In this document: one piece after another, positions 8,293 to 16,552 of the stretch
Numbering within the stretch: the stretch's first letter is position 1
Layout of the letters: every line of letters starts with the position of its first letter
NCBI GenBank assembly: GCA_026391005.1
Contig: JAPLEV010000010.1
Coordinates: 1-64,000, forward strand
From: Flavobacteriia bacterium
GTDB taxonomy: Bacteria > Bacteroidota > Bacteroidia > Flavobacteriales_D > Crocinitomicaceae
Direction of reading: 5' to 3'
DNA: 64,000 nucleotides
Notes under the pieces: generated by a model
What the model was told of the DNA's origin: nothing
What the model saw: only the letters and a program-made list of their open reading frames with translations
The model's database searches: none
Made by a program: the position numbers and the translations under genes

Positions 8293-11200
8293 CTAATTTA
8301 TGGGTGGATTAAGGTTAATATTATCTAAATTAATATTGTTTGGTGTTTTTGCGGGCCCTTTCGTAACACTTTTAGGAAGATACTCATAATGCTCTCCTAG
8401 AGCGGTGGAATTAATTAATAAATTATTAAACATTCCGCCGTATTTTCCTGAACCGATTGCTTCGGAGTCATCATAATTACTTGAAAGTTCTTCTAAATCA
8501 TCCATCATTTTTGGAATTATTTGCTTGTAAACAGAAGAAATAATCTTATTAATTTCTTTTGCAAGAACGCCATTTTTATCACCTTTTGGTCCATTTAAAG
8601 TGCTCCTTATTTTAAAGCAGGCATCAAGTGCAGCAAATAGATCCTCTACGTTATCAGGTTTTCCGCCAATTCGAGCATCGGTGTGTTTAAAATAATTAAA
8701 AATACTTTCATAATTCTTGATTAGCTTTAAACCAAGCGCTTCTCCCTTCTTCTTGTTGCCAGCAAGGAAATACAATTGAACATATTCATGCAGCGTTCCG
8801 CTACACATAGGTCGAATCTCTCTACCCTCGAATAATAACTTTAGATGGGCAGCATTTATACTTAAGGACGACATTGGATCAAATCCATTCACCTCTCCTA
8901 CGTCTAGAACATTTTCCAATGGCATTTTATTCAAGGAGAAATCAAGTAGTTCTACTGCCCTACTATTCATACCCATTTTTTGGTATTGCTCTGCTAGTAA
9001 AAGGAAGTTAACCCTATATTGTAGGGTGTGTCTTCTGGCGTAATAGTCTGTCAACACATTTTTTTGGTTCATTTTACCATAACCATAAGTCTTGGTTAAA
9101 TTAGTATACATTTTAGGAATGTTGTAAAGATTCTCCAATAATTTGATTCTGATAGGCTCTGTTCTGATTGGACTAAGTTCATAGGCCATTCCAACTTGTT
9201 TAATATATCCACTATTTAATAAAGCATAAGAAAAAGCGGAACCTCGGCTGCTAGAAAAGTATATACCCCTTTTCCAATCATTATTAGCTACAATATCCAT
9301 CATCATTATTTCGTCACGTGTCAATGCGGGATCTTTTTCGGGATTAAAATTAAATTCAATTTTACTAGGGCAGCTGTCCTTTTCCATTTTTGTATTGATT
9401 ACGCCAGATGAAATAGCATTATCTTTGTTTACTTTTAAGGTAAATCTTGAAGATGGGAAAAAGGAAAATCTTTCCCCTGTTTCACTAACAAATGCATTAC
9501 CATCATCCCGGGTAAATGCCATGGCTTCAGAAAAATCACAGGATTCCCAATCCTTCTCAAAATCTTGTAAAAGCTTGTTTAATGAATCAGTAACTGCCTC
9601 CGTCATTGTAACTATTCCTTTTTGAGAAGTTTTTAAGAGAATTCGCAGCCCGTCATATTTCTTCATCACATTTTTTAGTAAGTTAGTAGTGTCTCCCGAT
9701 AAAAGATTTGCTTTTATTTGGTCTAACTCGGCACTTTTTACTTGGTTTTTTAAGGTTATGCCCGGCAATAAACCAGCCATTTTATAATTGAAAGTACGAA
9801 TTGCATTAACACTCGTTTTTGGATTGTTTTTTAAGCGCATTGAAATAACCTTTTCAAGCAATGGTTTTGGATAACTGCCCGAATAAAGTTTAAGTAGAGG
9901 AAGAAAATAAATTTGGTCGGTATTACCTGCATACATCAGAATTTGGTCTTCTCGAAACTTTATAGGAAGTGCTTCGGAATTGTATGATTTCATTTTCATT
10001 TGGTTAGTATACCAGTCAGTACCCATTAAGGAAAGATTACATACCCTAACATCTGTTCTAATCCCCTCAACTTCCTGCATATACCAAAGAGGAAAAGTAT
10101 CATTATCGCCATTTGTAAAGATTATTCCATTTTTTTGACATGACATTAAATAATTATAGGCCAAATCACGTGCAGATGTTTTTCCGGTTCTGTTGTGATC
10201 ATCCCATCCCTGAGACCCCATAATTAGAGGAACACACAATCCTATGAGGGATACCGTAATCGCAGCAGAGCGCTCTGATTTTAGTGTGTTTTTTAACAGA
10301 AACGCCCCGCCAATTAGGGCAAATACCATAATTACAATGAATAGACATAACAATGAGTTGGCAAAAGCCGCATCCGATGCAAAATCTATTAAAAGCGAAA
10401 AAGCTATAGCACCCCCTGAAAGAAAAGCAATTCGTTTAAGGTCTTCTTTTTTAAATCGCATTACCGCGTCATAAAGAGCAAAAACGCCAACGCCAATCCA
10501 CATTGCAAAAAAGTAAAAAGAACCTGCGTAAGCATAATCTCGCTCGCGAGGCTCTAATGGTTTCTGATTTAAATAGACAAGAATAGCGAGTCCTGTGAAA
10601 AGGAATGCTAGTAAAATAATTAAGGCATCTTTTGGTGCTCTATAGAAGTGAAAAAACAAACCAATTATTGCAAAAACCAATGGAAGTAAGAAAAAACGAT
10701 TGTGTGATGGATTGTCTGTTGAATAATGGGGAGCGAATTCCTGACTACCAAGACGCACATTGTCGATCATATCAAAGCCGGACAGCCAATTTCCACGCAT
10801 ATTGTCGCCATGGCCCTGAATATCATTTTGCCGGCCAGCAAAATTCCACATAAAGTACCTTAAATACATCCAATTTACTTGATAGCGGATAAAAAAAGTT
10901 ATGTTTTCAGAAAATGTGGGCAGGCGTTTCCCATCTCTACCATTATCAGTTCCTTTATCCTCATCGGCGTCATAGCCAGACCAGTTTTCATATCCCTGCT
11001 GGTGTCCCCCATTGCCCTCAGAATGCATTCTAGGGAAGAATGTTTCTTGTGAGTATTTAGCAATAGCACCTTTTCTAATAGCGGCATTACTTTCAAAGTA
11101 TTTCTCTTTTATAGTGTATTCACCTGTGCGATTAGCTACCCATTTTTCTGCATCTTCTTGTTTTTCAAAGCCCTTAACATCTTCTCCATCTTCTTGAACA

Positions 11201-12372
11201 ACAAAGCGCTGAATGTAGTTAGGAGAAAGGTCTCCCCAACCGTCTTTTGATGTTAGTCTTGGCCCTTCTTCCGTACCTATCTCACCAAGACGGTATGAAT
11301 TCCAATATTGCCCTTTCAAAAGAGGCACACTACCATATTGTTCTCTATTCAAATATGAGCGAAGGGTAACTAAGTTTTCTGGATTATTTTCATCTAATGG
11401 GGTGTTGGCATTAGATCGGATTACGATTACTGCAAATGAACCATAACCAATTAATAAAAATAATAGCCCCATTATTGAATTATATAAAATGGTCATTTTT
11501 CTCTTTCTTGCCGAAATAATTAGCATAGTAAATAGCCCGATTAGGAATAGGAAAAAGAAAATCGTCCCAGAAAAAAAGGGCGCTCCAAAACTATTTACAA
11601 ACAGAACTTCAAAGGATGATGCTAAAGAAATTGTACCTGGAATTACGCCGACTTGAATAAAGCCAAGCGTGAAAATTGCAATTAAACTAGTTAGAAGGAT
11701 GCCACGCGCATCAGAATTTTCGCTAACCCTAAAATAAACAATAAAGCAAATAGAGGGAATAACAAGGATACACAATAAATGAACTCCAATTGCCAGACCC
11801 AATAGAAACATAATTAGCAATAGCCATTTGTTGGGCATTACAACTCCACTTTTCAAATTAGGTTCGCTTTCCATCATTTCTTCATCCCATTTTAAGGCCG
11901 CCCAAAATACAATGGCTGTAAAAAGAGATGCCATTGCATATACTTCGCCTTCTACAGCAGAAAACCAGAATGAATCAGAGAAAGTGTATGAAAGCGCTCC
12001 TATTGCAGATGCGGAGAAAACAGCAATCTTATCTCCATCGCTCAGTTCGTTTTTATGCTTAAGAACTAATTTTTTTAATAGTAATGTTAAGGACCAAAAC
12101 ATAAAAAGAATGGTCATGGATGAAGAGATTGCCGACAAAGAATTGATCCAAACGGCTACATTTTCAGGAGCTGCATAAAATGAAAAAAGACGCCCGAGGA
12201 GCATAAATAAAGGCGCGCCAGGAGGGTGACCAACTTCTAATTTATACGCCGCGGTTATGTACTCTCCGCAGTCCCACAAGCTCACCGTGTCCTCAATGGT
12301 TAATAGGTAGACAGTTGTTGCAATCGCAAATATCCCCCAACCTAACCAAATGTTCCATTTTGAATAATTCAT
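8293..12372 (-). CDS. DUF2723 (GT117-type) multi-pass membrane protein
   Basis: A very large (1359 residue) protein of the DUF2723 family, whose N-terminal membrane domain is related to protein O-mannosyltransferases. Conserved family motifs are seen: LWDCGEYI (33-39), HPPGAPLF (49-56) and EGEVYAM (141-147). The acidic residues here match the loop-1 catalytic Asp/Glu pattern of GT-C enzymes. About a dozen membrane helices occur in two blocks (residues about 1-320 and 560-720), separated by a roughly 230-residue soluble insertion. A further conserved soluble motif is FTNGDNDTFPLWYMQEVEG. The last 550 residues are soluble and helical, perhaps TPR-like. It probably transfers a sugar from a lipid carrier at the inner membrane; the acceptor is unknown. 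It is the first gene of the five-gene run. It is longer than the usual roughly 1000-1150 residues as I recall. Confidence 0.9.
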   Translation of the reverse strand: MNYSKWNIWLGWGIFAIATTVYLLTIEDTVSLWDCGEYITAAYKLEVGHPPGAPLFMLLGRLFSFYAAPENVAVWINSLSAISSSMTILFMFWSLTLLLKKLVLKHKNELSDGDKIAVFSASAIGALSYTFSDSFWFSAVEGEVYAMASLFTAIVFWAALKWDEEMMESEPNLKSGVVMPNKWLLLIMFLLGLAIGVHLLCILVIPSICFIVYFRVSENSDARGILLTSLIAIFTLGFIQVGVIPGTISLASSFEVLFVNSFGAPFFSGTIFFFLFLIGLFTMLIISARKRKMTILYNSIMGLLFLLIGYGSFAVIVIRSNANTPLDENNPENLVTLRSYLNREQYGSVPLLKGQYWNSYRLGEIGTEEGPRLTSKDGWGDLSPNYIQRFVVQEDGEDVKGFEKQEDAEKWVANRTGEYTIKEKYFESNAAIRKGAIAKYSQETFFPRMHSEGNGGHQQGYENWSGYDADEDKGTDNGRDGKRLPTFSENITFFIRYQVNWMYLRYFMWNFAGRQNDIQGHGDNMRGNWLSGFDMIDNVRLGSQEFAPHYSTDNPSHNRFFLLPLVFAIIGLFFHFYRAPKDALIILLAFLFTGLAILVYLNQKPLEPRERDYAYAGSFYFFAMWIGVGVFALYDAVMRFKKEDLKRIAFLSGGAIAFSLLIDFASDAAFANSLLCLFIVIMVFALIGGAFLLKNTLKSERSAAITVSLIGLCVPLIMGSQGWDDHNRTGKTSARDLAYNYLMSCQKNGIIFTNGDNDTFPLWYMQEVEGIRTDVRVCNLSLMGTDWYTNQMKMKSYNSEALPIKFREDQILMYAGNTDQIYFLPLLKLYSGSYPKPLLEKVISMRLKNNPKTSVNAIRTFNYKMAGLLPGITLKNQVKSAELDQIKANLLSGDTTNLLKNVMKKYDGLRILLKTSQKGIVTMTEAVTDSLNKLLQDFEKDWESCDFSEAMAFTRDDGNAFVSETGERFSFFPSSRFTLKVNKDNAISSGVINTKMEKDSCPSKIEFNFNPEKDPALTRDEIMMMDIVANNDWKRGIYFSSSRGSAFSYALLNSGYIKQVGMAYELSPIRTEPIRIKLLENLYNIPKMYTNLTKTYGYGKMNQKNVLTDYYARRHTLQYRVNFLLLAEQYQKMGMNSRAVELLDFSLNKMPLENVLDVGEVNGFDPMSSLSINAAHLKLLFEGREIRPMCSGTLHEYVQLYFLAGNKKKGEALGLKLIKNYESIFNYFKHTDARIGGKPDNVEDLFAALDACFKIRSTLNGPKGDKNGVLAKEINKIISSVYKQIIPKMMDDLEELSSNYDDSEAIGSGKYGGMFNNLLINSTALGEHYEYLPKSVTKGPAKTPNNINLDNINLNPPIN

Positions 12373-12506
12373 AACTAAATTAATTGTCTAATTAATGTCC
12401 GCGAATTTAGGTATTTTAATGAATTATATTATCGTTTCTGTTAATAATATTTGAAGAAAATAGTATGCTTTTTTGATAACTTACTTTAAAATTTAAATTA
12501 AGTTGT

Positions 12507-12514
12507 TAAATTTG
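12507..12514 (+). promoter_or_regulatory. Bacteroidota -7 element (TAAATTTG) for tRNA-Gln
   Basis: TAAATTTG matches TAnnTTTG and ends 10 bases before the tRNA-Gln 5' end. No clear TTG is present at the expected spacing. The rest of the 150-base gap from 12373 holds nothing else I can support. Confidence 0.55.
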
Positions 12515-12524
12515 CCACAATTAA

Positions 12525-12597
12525 TGACCCATGGTGTAACTGGCAACACAACTGATTTTGGTTCAGTAGAGTCTAGGTTCGAGCCCTAGTGGGTCAA
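12525..12597 (+). tRNA. tRNA-Gln (anticodon TTG)
   Basis: A 73-base cloverleaf. The acceptor stem TGACCCA (12525-12531) pairs with TGGGTCA (12590-12596), with A as the discriminator. The anticodon stem ACTGA / TCAGT encloses loop TTTTGGT, putting TTG at 12558-12560, which reads CAA and CAG. The T arm CTAGG / CCCTAG surrounds TTCGAG. CCA is not encoded. Confidence 0.95.
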
Positions 12598-12610
12598 CTC
12601 TTAAAAACTA

Positions 12611-12647
12611 GAAAGCCCCTTATAAAATTGAGTTTTTTGGGGCTTTC
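12611..12647 (+). terminator. Terminator-like hairpin after tRNA-Gln
   Basis: GAAAGCCCC (12611-12619) pairs with GGGGCTTTC (12639-12647) across a 19-base loop; the pairing can extend outward through CTA/TAG with a small bulge. The downstream T run is delayed (a six-T tract begins about 6 bases later), so it is a less perfect terminator than the one after tRNA-Cys. Confidence 0.7.
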
Positions 12648-12763
12648 TCTAGCTTTTTTACAAGGCAGCAAGCATCATTTTCTAACTTTATTACTCAATG
12701 ATTATGGTGTTCGCTACCCATTTTCGTTATTTCTTTTTGCTAGAAGCCAATTGAAAAAAAGGA

Positions 12764-13420
12764 TTATTTCTTTTCTGACATTTTTAAAAATGTTTTTCTC
12801 AGCATTGCGCAAATTTGATCGGGCGTAATGATTTCTGAATTTCGAACAGAGACTGCGCCTAGAGTATACTGAATGCTTTCTAATTTTTCAAAATCATAGA
12901 CGCGGATTTTTTTCGAATACGATTTTTTTCTGAGCTCATCATATGCTTTTAGCCGAATGAAGACATATGGCCTCACTCTTGAATAGTTAAGGTTTGGCCC
13001 GCCTATTTGAATTCCCTTGAAGGCATTGATTCGGATTTTTAAATGCACATAATTATCTTTTTCGAAGGAAAAAATCGCTTTTTTCTTACACGCTTTTGGC
13101 AAACCCCCGACGTATTGGCCGGAGTTGTAGGTGGATTTTTCTTTGCCGTTTTTCTTTCTAAGAAATTGACATTCTGCAACCGCGTATAATTCTCTTCCAA
13201 CTCCTTCCTCAATAATTTTTTTAATAGAATCGATGTAGTTTAGCGGCATCCTAAACATACTGCCCGAAAGATGGTTTGCGTTCCCATTTGTTGTGACCGT
13301 AACTTTATTTGTAAGCTGCCGATCTATAAAAATTCGCGTGCGATATATTACAGCTGTAGCTGTGTTCTGTCCATAAAAAGAGGAGGAAATCAGTAAAAAA
13401 AGGAGTAGTAATCTTTTCAT
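12764..13420 (-). CDS. Secreted protein of unknown function
   Basis: A clear signal peptide (MKRLLLLFLLISSSFYGQ, cleaved about residue 18) is followed by 200 residues rich in lysine and arginine. I recognise no domain. It contains two cysteines close to a lysine cluster (ECQFLRKKNGK and KACKKKA) and a beta-rich middle (YVHLKIRINAFKGIQIGG). The C-terminus lacks a T9SS sorting tail, so it is probably periplasmic or loosely outer-membrane associated. It is a single-gene unit: a TAACTTTG element lies just upstream on the same strand, and the gene ends facing the tRNA-Gln terminator. Confidence 0.65.
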   Translation of the reverse strand: MKRLLLLFLLISSSFYGQNTATAVIYRTRIFIDRQLTNKVTVTTNGNANHLSGSMFRMPLNYIDSIKKIIEEGVGRELYAVAECQFLRKKNGKEKSTYNSGQYVGGLPKACKKKAIFSFEKDNYVHLKIRINAFKGIQIGGPNLNYSRVRPYVFIRLKAYDELRKKSYSKKIRVYDFEKLESIQYTLGAVSVRNSEIITPDQICAMLRKTFLKMSEKK

Positions 13421-13427
13421 TTATAAA

Positions 13428-13435
13428 CAAAGTTA
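13428..13435 (-). promoter_or_regulatory. Bacteroidota -7 element (TAACTTTG) upstream of the secreted unknown
   Basis: Reading the minus strand, TAACTTTG (CAAAGTTA on plus) matches TAnnTTTG and ends 7 bases before the ATG at 13420. If used, the transcript leader would be very short or absent. Confidence 0.5.
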
Positions 13436-13507
13436 ATTATTTTTTTAGAAATGCTAGTTAACTAAAAGAGCAAATAATATAATGCACCTTAGATGATTAA
13501 AAAATGC

Positions 13508-13515
13508 TAATTTTG
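13508..13515 (+). promoter_or_regulatory. Bacteroidota -7 element (TAATTTTG) upstream of thiL
   Basis: TAATTTTG lies 55 bases before the thiL ATG, implying a leader of roughly 50 bases. No TPP riboswitch core is visible in that leader. Confidence 0.45.
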
Positions 13516-13570
13516 TTACCACAACGAAGGATAAAAGATAGTATGCTAAGTTCAAGTAATTTGTAAATCT

Positions 13571-14605
13571 ATGTCATCGAATAAAACAAACACAATTGCC
13601 TCTCTTGGTGAATTTGGATTAATTGATCGATTAACCAACAACATTAACTTAAAAAACACCAGTTCTTTTTTGGGTGTTGGTGATGACTGTGCAATTATTG
13701 ATTTAAACGAAAACGAGTCTTTTTTGATAACCACTGACTTATTAGTGGAAGGGGTTCATTTTAACCTTATGTATGTGCCACTCAAACACTTGGGCTATAA
13801 GGCGGTTGCTATCAATGTTTCTGACATTTGTGCAATGAATGGAAGGGCGGAACAGATAACAGTCTCTATTGCTGCTTCTAGTAAGTTTCCTGTTGAGGCT
13901 TTGGATGAATTATATGCAGGGATTAATTTGGCTTGTGATGCTTTTCATGTTGATTTAGTTGGCGGTGATATGAGTTCTGCCCTTTCAGGCTTAACAATAT
14001 CCATAACCGCCATTGGTCGCGTGGAAAAAAATAAAATAACGCTTCGGTCTGGTGCGAAACTAAATGACATTGTTTTAGTAACAGGAAGTTTGGGGGCTTC
14101 CTACATGGGCTTACAAATTTTGGAACGAGAAAACGAAGTTTTTAAGGTTAATCCCTCTCTTCAGCCATTATTAGATGGCTATGATGAATTGATTCAACGA
14201 CAACTAATGCCTGAGGCAAGGCACGATATGATTGACTTGCTTGCTGAGCTTGGTGTAATTCCAACATCCATGATTGATCTCTCTGATGGGTTGGCGTCAG
14301 ATATCTTTCATTTGTGTGAAAAAAGCAACTTGGGCTGTGAATTATTTCAAGACAAAATCCCAATGGATGATAAGACAAAGTTAACCGCATTAGAGTTTAA
14401 TATGTCTCCAGTAACCTGCGCTCTCAATGGTGGCGAAGATTACGAGTTGCTTTTCACGGTAAAGCAAGCGGATTTTGATAAAATTGTCGGAAACCCAAAT
14501 TTTACCCCGATCGGATACATGACAAGTAAAGAGGATGGGAGGAATTTAGTCGGTGCAAGCGGCGAAATAATTCCACTTACAGCACAAGGATGGAAAATCA
14601 ATTAG
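13571..14605 (+). CDS. thiL: Thiamine-monophosphate kinase
   Basis: Phosphorylates thiamine monophosphate to thiamine diphosphate with ATP, the last step of the cofactor pathway, in the cytoplasm. Family marks include the N-terminal SLGEFGLIDRL, the ATP/Mg-binding GVGDDCAIID, the TTDLLVEGVHF motif, VGGDMSSAL, TGSLGASYMG, IDLSDGLASD and NGGEDYELLFTV. These make up the AIR-synthase-like two-domain fold. At 344 residues it is of normal length. No other thiamine gene is in the window. It converges on the SPOR gene with a 4-base overlap of coding ends. Confidence 0.96.
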   Translation: MSSNKTNTIASLGEFGLIDRLTNNINLKNTSSFLGVGDDCAIIDLNENESFLITTDLLVEGVHFNLMYVPLKHLGYKAVAINVSDICAMNGRAEQITVSIAASSKFPVEALDELYAGINLACDAFHVDLVGGDMSSALSGLTISITAIGRVEKNKITLRSGAKLNDIVLVTGSLGASYMGLQILERENEVFKVNPSLQPLLDGYDELIQRQLMPEARHDMIDLLAELGVIPTSMIDLSDGLASDIFHLCEKSNLGCELFQDKIPMDDKTKLTALEFNMSPVTCALNGGEDYELLFTVKQADFDKIVGNPNFTPIGYMTSKEDGRNLVGASGEIIPLTAQGWKIN

Positions 14606-14973
14606 TCTACGCGGGGCAGTTTTATCAGTGTTTTGTGTATGACACTTATAGTAAAGTCTCCTTGAATCTTCAATCTAATTTTTTCTGCCGCTACTAATGT
14701 TCTAAAGTCACCGACCATTAAATTAAAATTGGGGTGATCAAATACCATGTAAACATCTGTTTTAGGATAAGCCACCAAAAACTTGTTTTTTGCCTCATCA
14801 ACGATGCTTTTGTTTGAATCAAAACAAATTTGAATACGATAGCCCGTCATAGTTAAAAATTCTGTTTTGTATGCGGCTACCAATGGAGCAAAAGCCCCGT
14901 CCCCAATAACACTAATTTGTGATGAAATGGCACTGGAATAGATTAAAAAAACAAATAAAACGAAACCCTTCAT
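14602..14973 (-). CDS. Small secreted SPOR-domain protein
   Basis: A signal peptide (about residues 1-18, MKGFVLFVFLIYSSAISS) precedes a single domain that matches the SPOR pattern from about residue 42 to 118: GYRIQICFDSNKSIVDEAKNKF, then PKTDVYMVFDHPNFNLMVGDF, then ISVIHKTLIKLP. SPOR domains bind glycan strands stripped of stem peptides, as found at division sites. At 123 residues the protein is little more than the domain. The role is probably envelope maintenance or division. It has its own upstream TATATTTG element and is not in an operon. Confidence 0.8.
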   Translation of the reverse strand: MKGFVLFVFLIYSSAISSQISVIGDGAFAPLVAAYKTEFLTMTGYRIQICFDSNKSIVDEAKNKFLVAYPKTDVYMVFDHPNFNLMVGDFRTLVAAEKIRLKIQGDFTISVIHKTLIKLPRVD

Positions 14974-14987
14974 AATTGTATTTATAA

Positions 14988-14995
14988 CAAATATA
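14988..14995 (-). promoter_or_regulatory. Bacteroidota -7 element (TATATTTG) upstream of the SPOR gene
   Basis: On the minus strand TATATTTG ends 14 bases before the SPOR ATG at 14973. Confidence 0.45.
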
Positions 14996-15090
14996 ATGGT
15001 TGCCGTTAAATAATTTAAGTGATGCTTAATTTTTATTGAACCACTCGGTTATTTAGAATCATTTTAAATTAGGATATTTTTGTCATAAAA

Positions 15091-15123
15091 TTGTCATGTA
15101 ACGACTCTATTTATCTAATTTTG
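15091..15123 (+). promoter_or_regulatory. Putative promoter of the ACIII-cytochrome oxidase operon
   Basis: TTG at 15091-15093 and TAATTTTG at 15116-15123 are 22 bases apart, close to the Bacteroidota -33/-7 spacing. The actA ATG lies 57 bases further on. The rest of the 206-base gap between the SPOR gene and actA is AT-rich, with no other signal I can support. Confidence 0.55.
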
Positions 15124-15180
15124 TTCTCGATAAAATGCAAGTTTAAGGCATTATTAAGATAAGAAATTAGTAACTTTTTC

Positions 15181-16527
15181 ATGAAAATATCTAATATTCA
15201 AAAGGTTAAGCCAGAGTTAATAAGATTAATAATTGTTTTCTCCATTCTTCTTTTTCTGTTCCCGGCTAGTTTATTTGCTCAAGGGGAAGGATTGTTTAAG
15301 GCAAAATGTGCAACCTGTCACCAGCCTCACAAGAATGGAACTGGCCCAAAATTATTTGAAGCAAGAAAACGTTGGGAGGCAGCTGGAGAAGGAGAATTAA
15401 TATTGTCTTGGGTTAAAAATAATGCCCAATTACGAGCAAGTGGCACGTCTGCTAGAGCAAAAGCTATTTTTGAAGAATACAAAGGATCTGTGATGACTGC
15501 ATTTACAGATTTAAAAGATGCCGAAGTTATTTCTATTCTTGATTGGGTAGACGCTCAGCCTGATCCAGCGTCAGTTGCTGCACCAGGGGCCGGCGGCACA
15601 ACTGATGGCGCTGTAGATCCTGCGGCAGAGGAAGAGAGTGGGGACATGTGGATGTGGATTATAATAAGCGTTTTGTTTGTAATCATCATCTTGTCTGTTG
15701 GCGGGGTTAGACGCCAATTAAAAATTTCTGTGGGCGAAAGTTCGGCAGAGGATGATCAAACATATTTATCAGAGTTTAAAACATGGGCATGGAAATATAG
15801 GCTGCCGGTTGGTTTAGGTGCACTTGTAATAATTTTATCCCTAATTGTTACGGTATTTCAAGGTTTGGGCAGAATAAATGTTGTTGAAAATTATCAGCCC
15901 TCTCAACCTATTGCTTTTCCGCATGATAAACATGCAGGAGTAAATGGCATAGATTGTAAGTATTGCCACAATTCAGTGACTAAATCTAAATCTGCAGGCA
16001 TTCCTACGGTTAATGTTTGTATGAATTGTCACAAGCAAATCAGTGGTGATGGTAAGCCGTATGCTGCAGAGGTTAAGAAAATTTATGATGCCGCTGGTTG
16101 GGACCCTACTGTCCCTGGAAGATACACAGGAAAGACTAAGCCGATCGTTTGGAATAAAGTGCATGTGTTACCAGACCATGTTTATTTTAACCATTCCCAG
16201 CATGTTGTTGTTGGCGGAATTGATTGTAAGCAATGTCATGGTGATATGACAAAAATGACTGAAACGGTTAAGGTCCAGCCAGTTGCCGAACTGAATAAAA
16301 TTGAAGGAAACATTAAATTGTCAAAGCCAACATTAACAATGGGTTGGTGTATTGAATGTCATGGAGCAAAGGGAGTTTCATTGGGAGACGGAAAGAACGG
16401 ATATTATGATGAAATACATAAACGTTTAAGGGACAATGATAAATCATTATATAAAAAGTACTTAAAAGATGGTAAAGTAAGCGTTAGCGAGTTGGGAGGA
16501 TGGGAGTGCGCTAAATGCCATTATTAA
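15181..16527 (+). CDS. actA: Alternative complex III subunit A, multiheme cytochrome c (fused to an extra N-terminal cytochrome c)
   Basis: Part of the quinol:cytochrome c/oxidase oxidoreductase ACIII, carrying electrons on the periplasmic side. It has six CXXCH heme motifs: CATCH (43-47) in a stand-alone N-terminal cytochrome c domain, then CKYCH, CMNCH, CKQCH, CIECH and CAKCH in the C-terminal pentaheme part. Between the two lie two membrane segments (about 156-176 and about 208-232). A signal/anchor sequence occupies about residues 15-34. The N-terminal monoheme domain makes this longer than a minimal five-heme ActA; fusions of this kind are usual in Bacteroidota as far as I recall. It is the first gene of the act-cox operon, with only a 25-base gap to actB. 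Confidence 0.93.
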   Translation: MKISNIQKVKPELIRLIIVFSILLFLFPASLFAQGEGLFKAKCATCHQPHKNGTGPKLFEARKRWEAAGEGELILSWVKNNAQLRASGTSARAKAIFEEYKGSVMTAFTDLKDAEVISILDWVDAQPDPASVAAPGAGGTTDGAVDPAAEEESGDMWMWIIISVLFVIIILSVGGVRRQLKISVGESSAEDDQTYLSEFKTWAWKYRLPVGLGALVIILSLIVTVFQGLGRINVVENYQPSQPIAFPHDKHAGVNGIDCKYCHNSVTKSKSAGIPTVNVCMNCHKQISGDGKPYAAEVKKIYDAAGWDPTVPGRYTGKTKPIVWNKVHVLPDHVYFNHSQHVVVGGIDCKQCHGDMTKMTETVKVQPVAELNKIEGNIKLSKPTLTMGWCIECHGAKGVSLGDGKNGYYDEIHKRLRDNDKSLYKKYLKDGKVSVSELGGWECAKCHY

Positions 16528-16552
16528 TAATTTAGGTCATAGTCAGAAAAAC

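Noticed and set aside
11828-12178. A 116-codon plus-strand frame opposite the DUF2723 gene
   Set aside because: Antisense shadow of conserved membrane-domain sequence; no start context or family signature.
12589-12828. A 79-codon plus-strand frame after tRNA-Gln
   Set aside because: It begins inside the tRNA acceptor stem, runs through the terminator hairpin and overlaps the end of the minus-strand secreted-protein gene; no protein signature.
13508-13570. TPP riboswitch upstream of thiL
   Set aside because: The leader is only about 50 bases and lacks the conserved TPP-aptamer core motifs.
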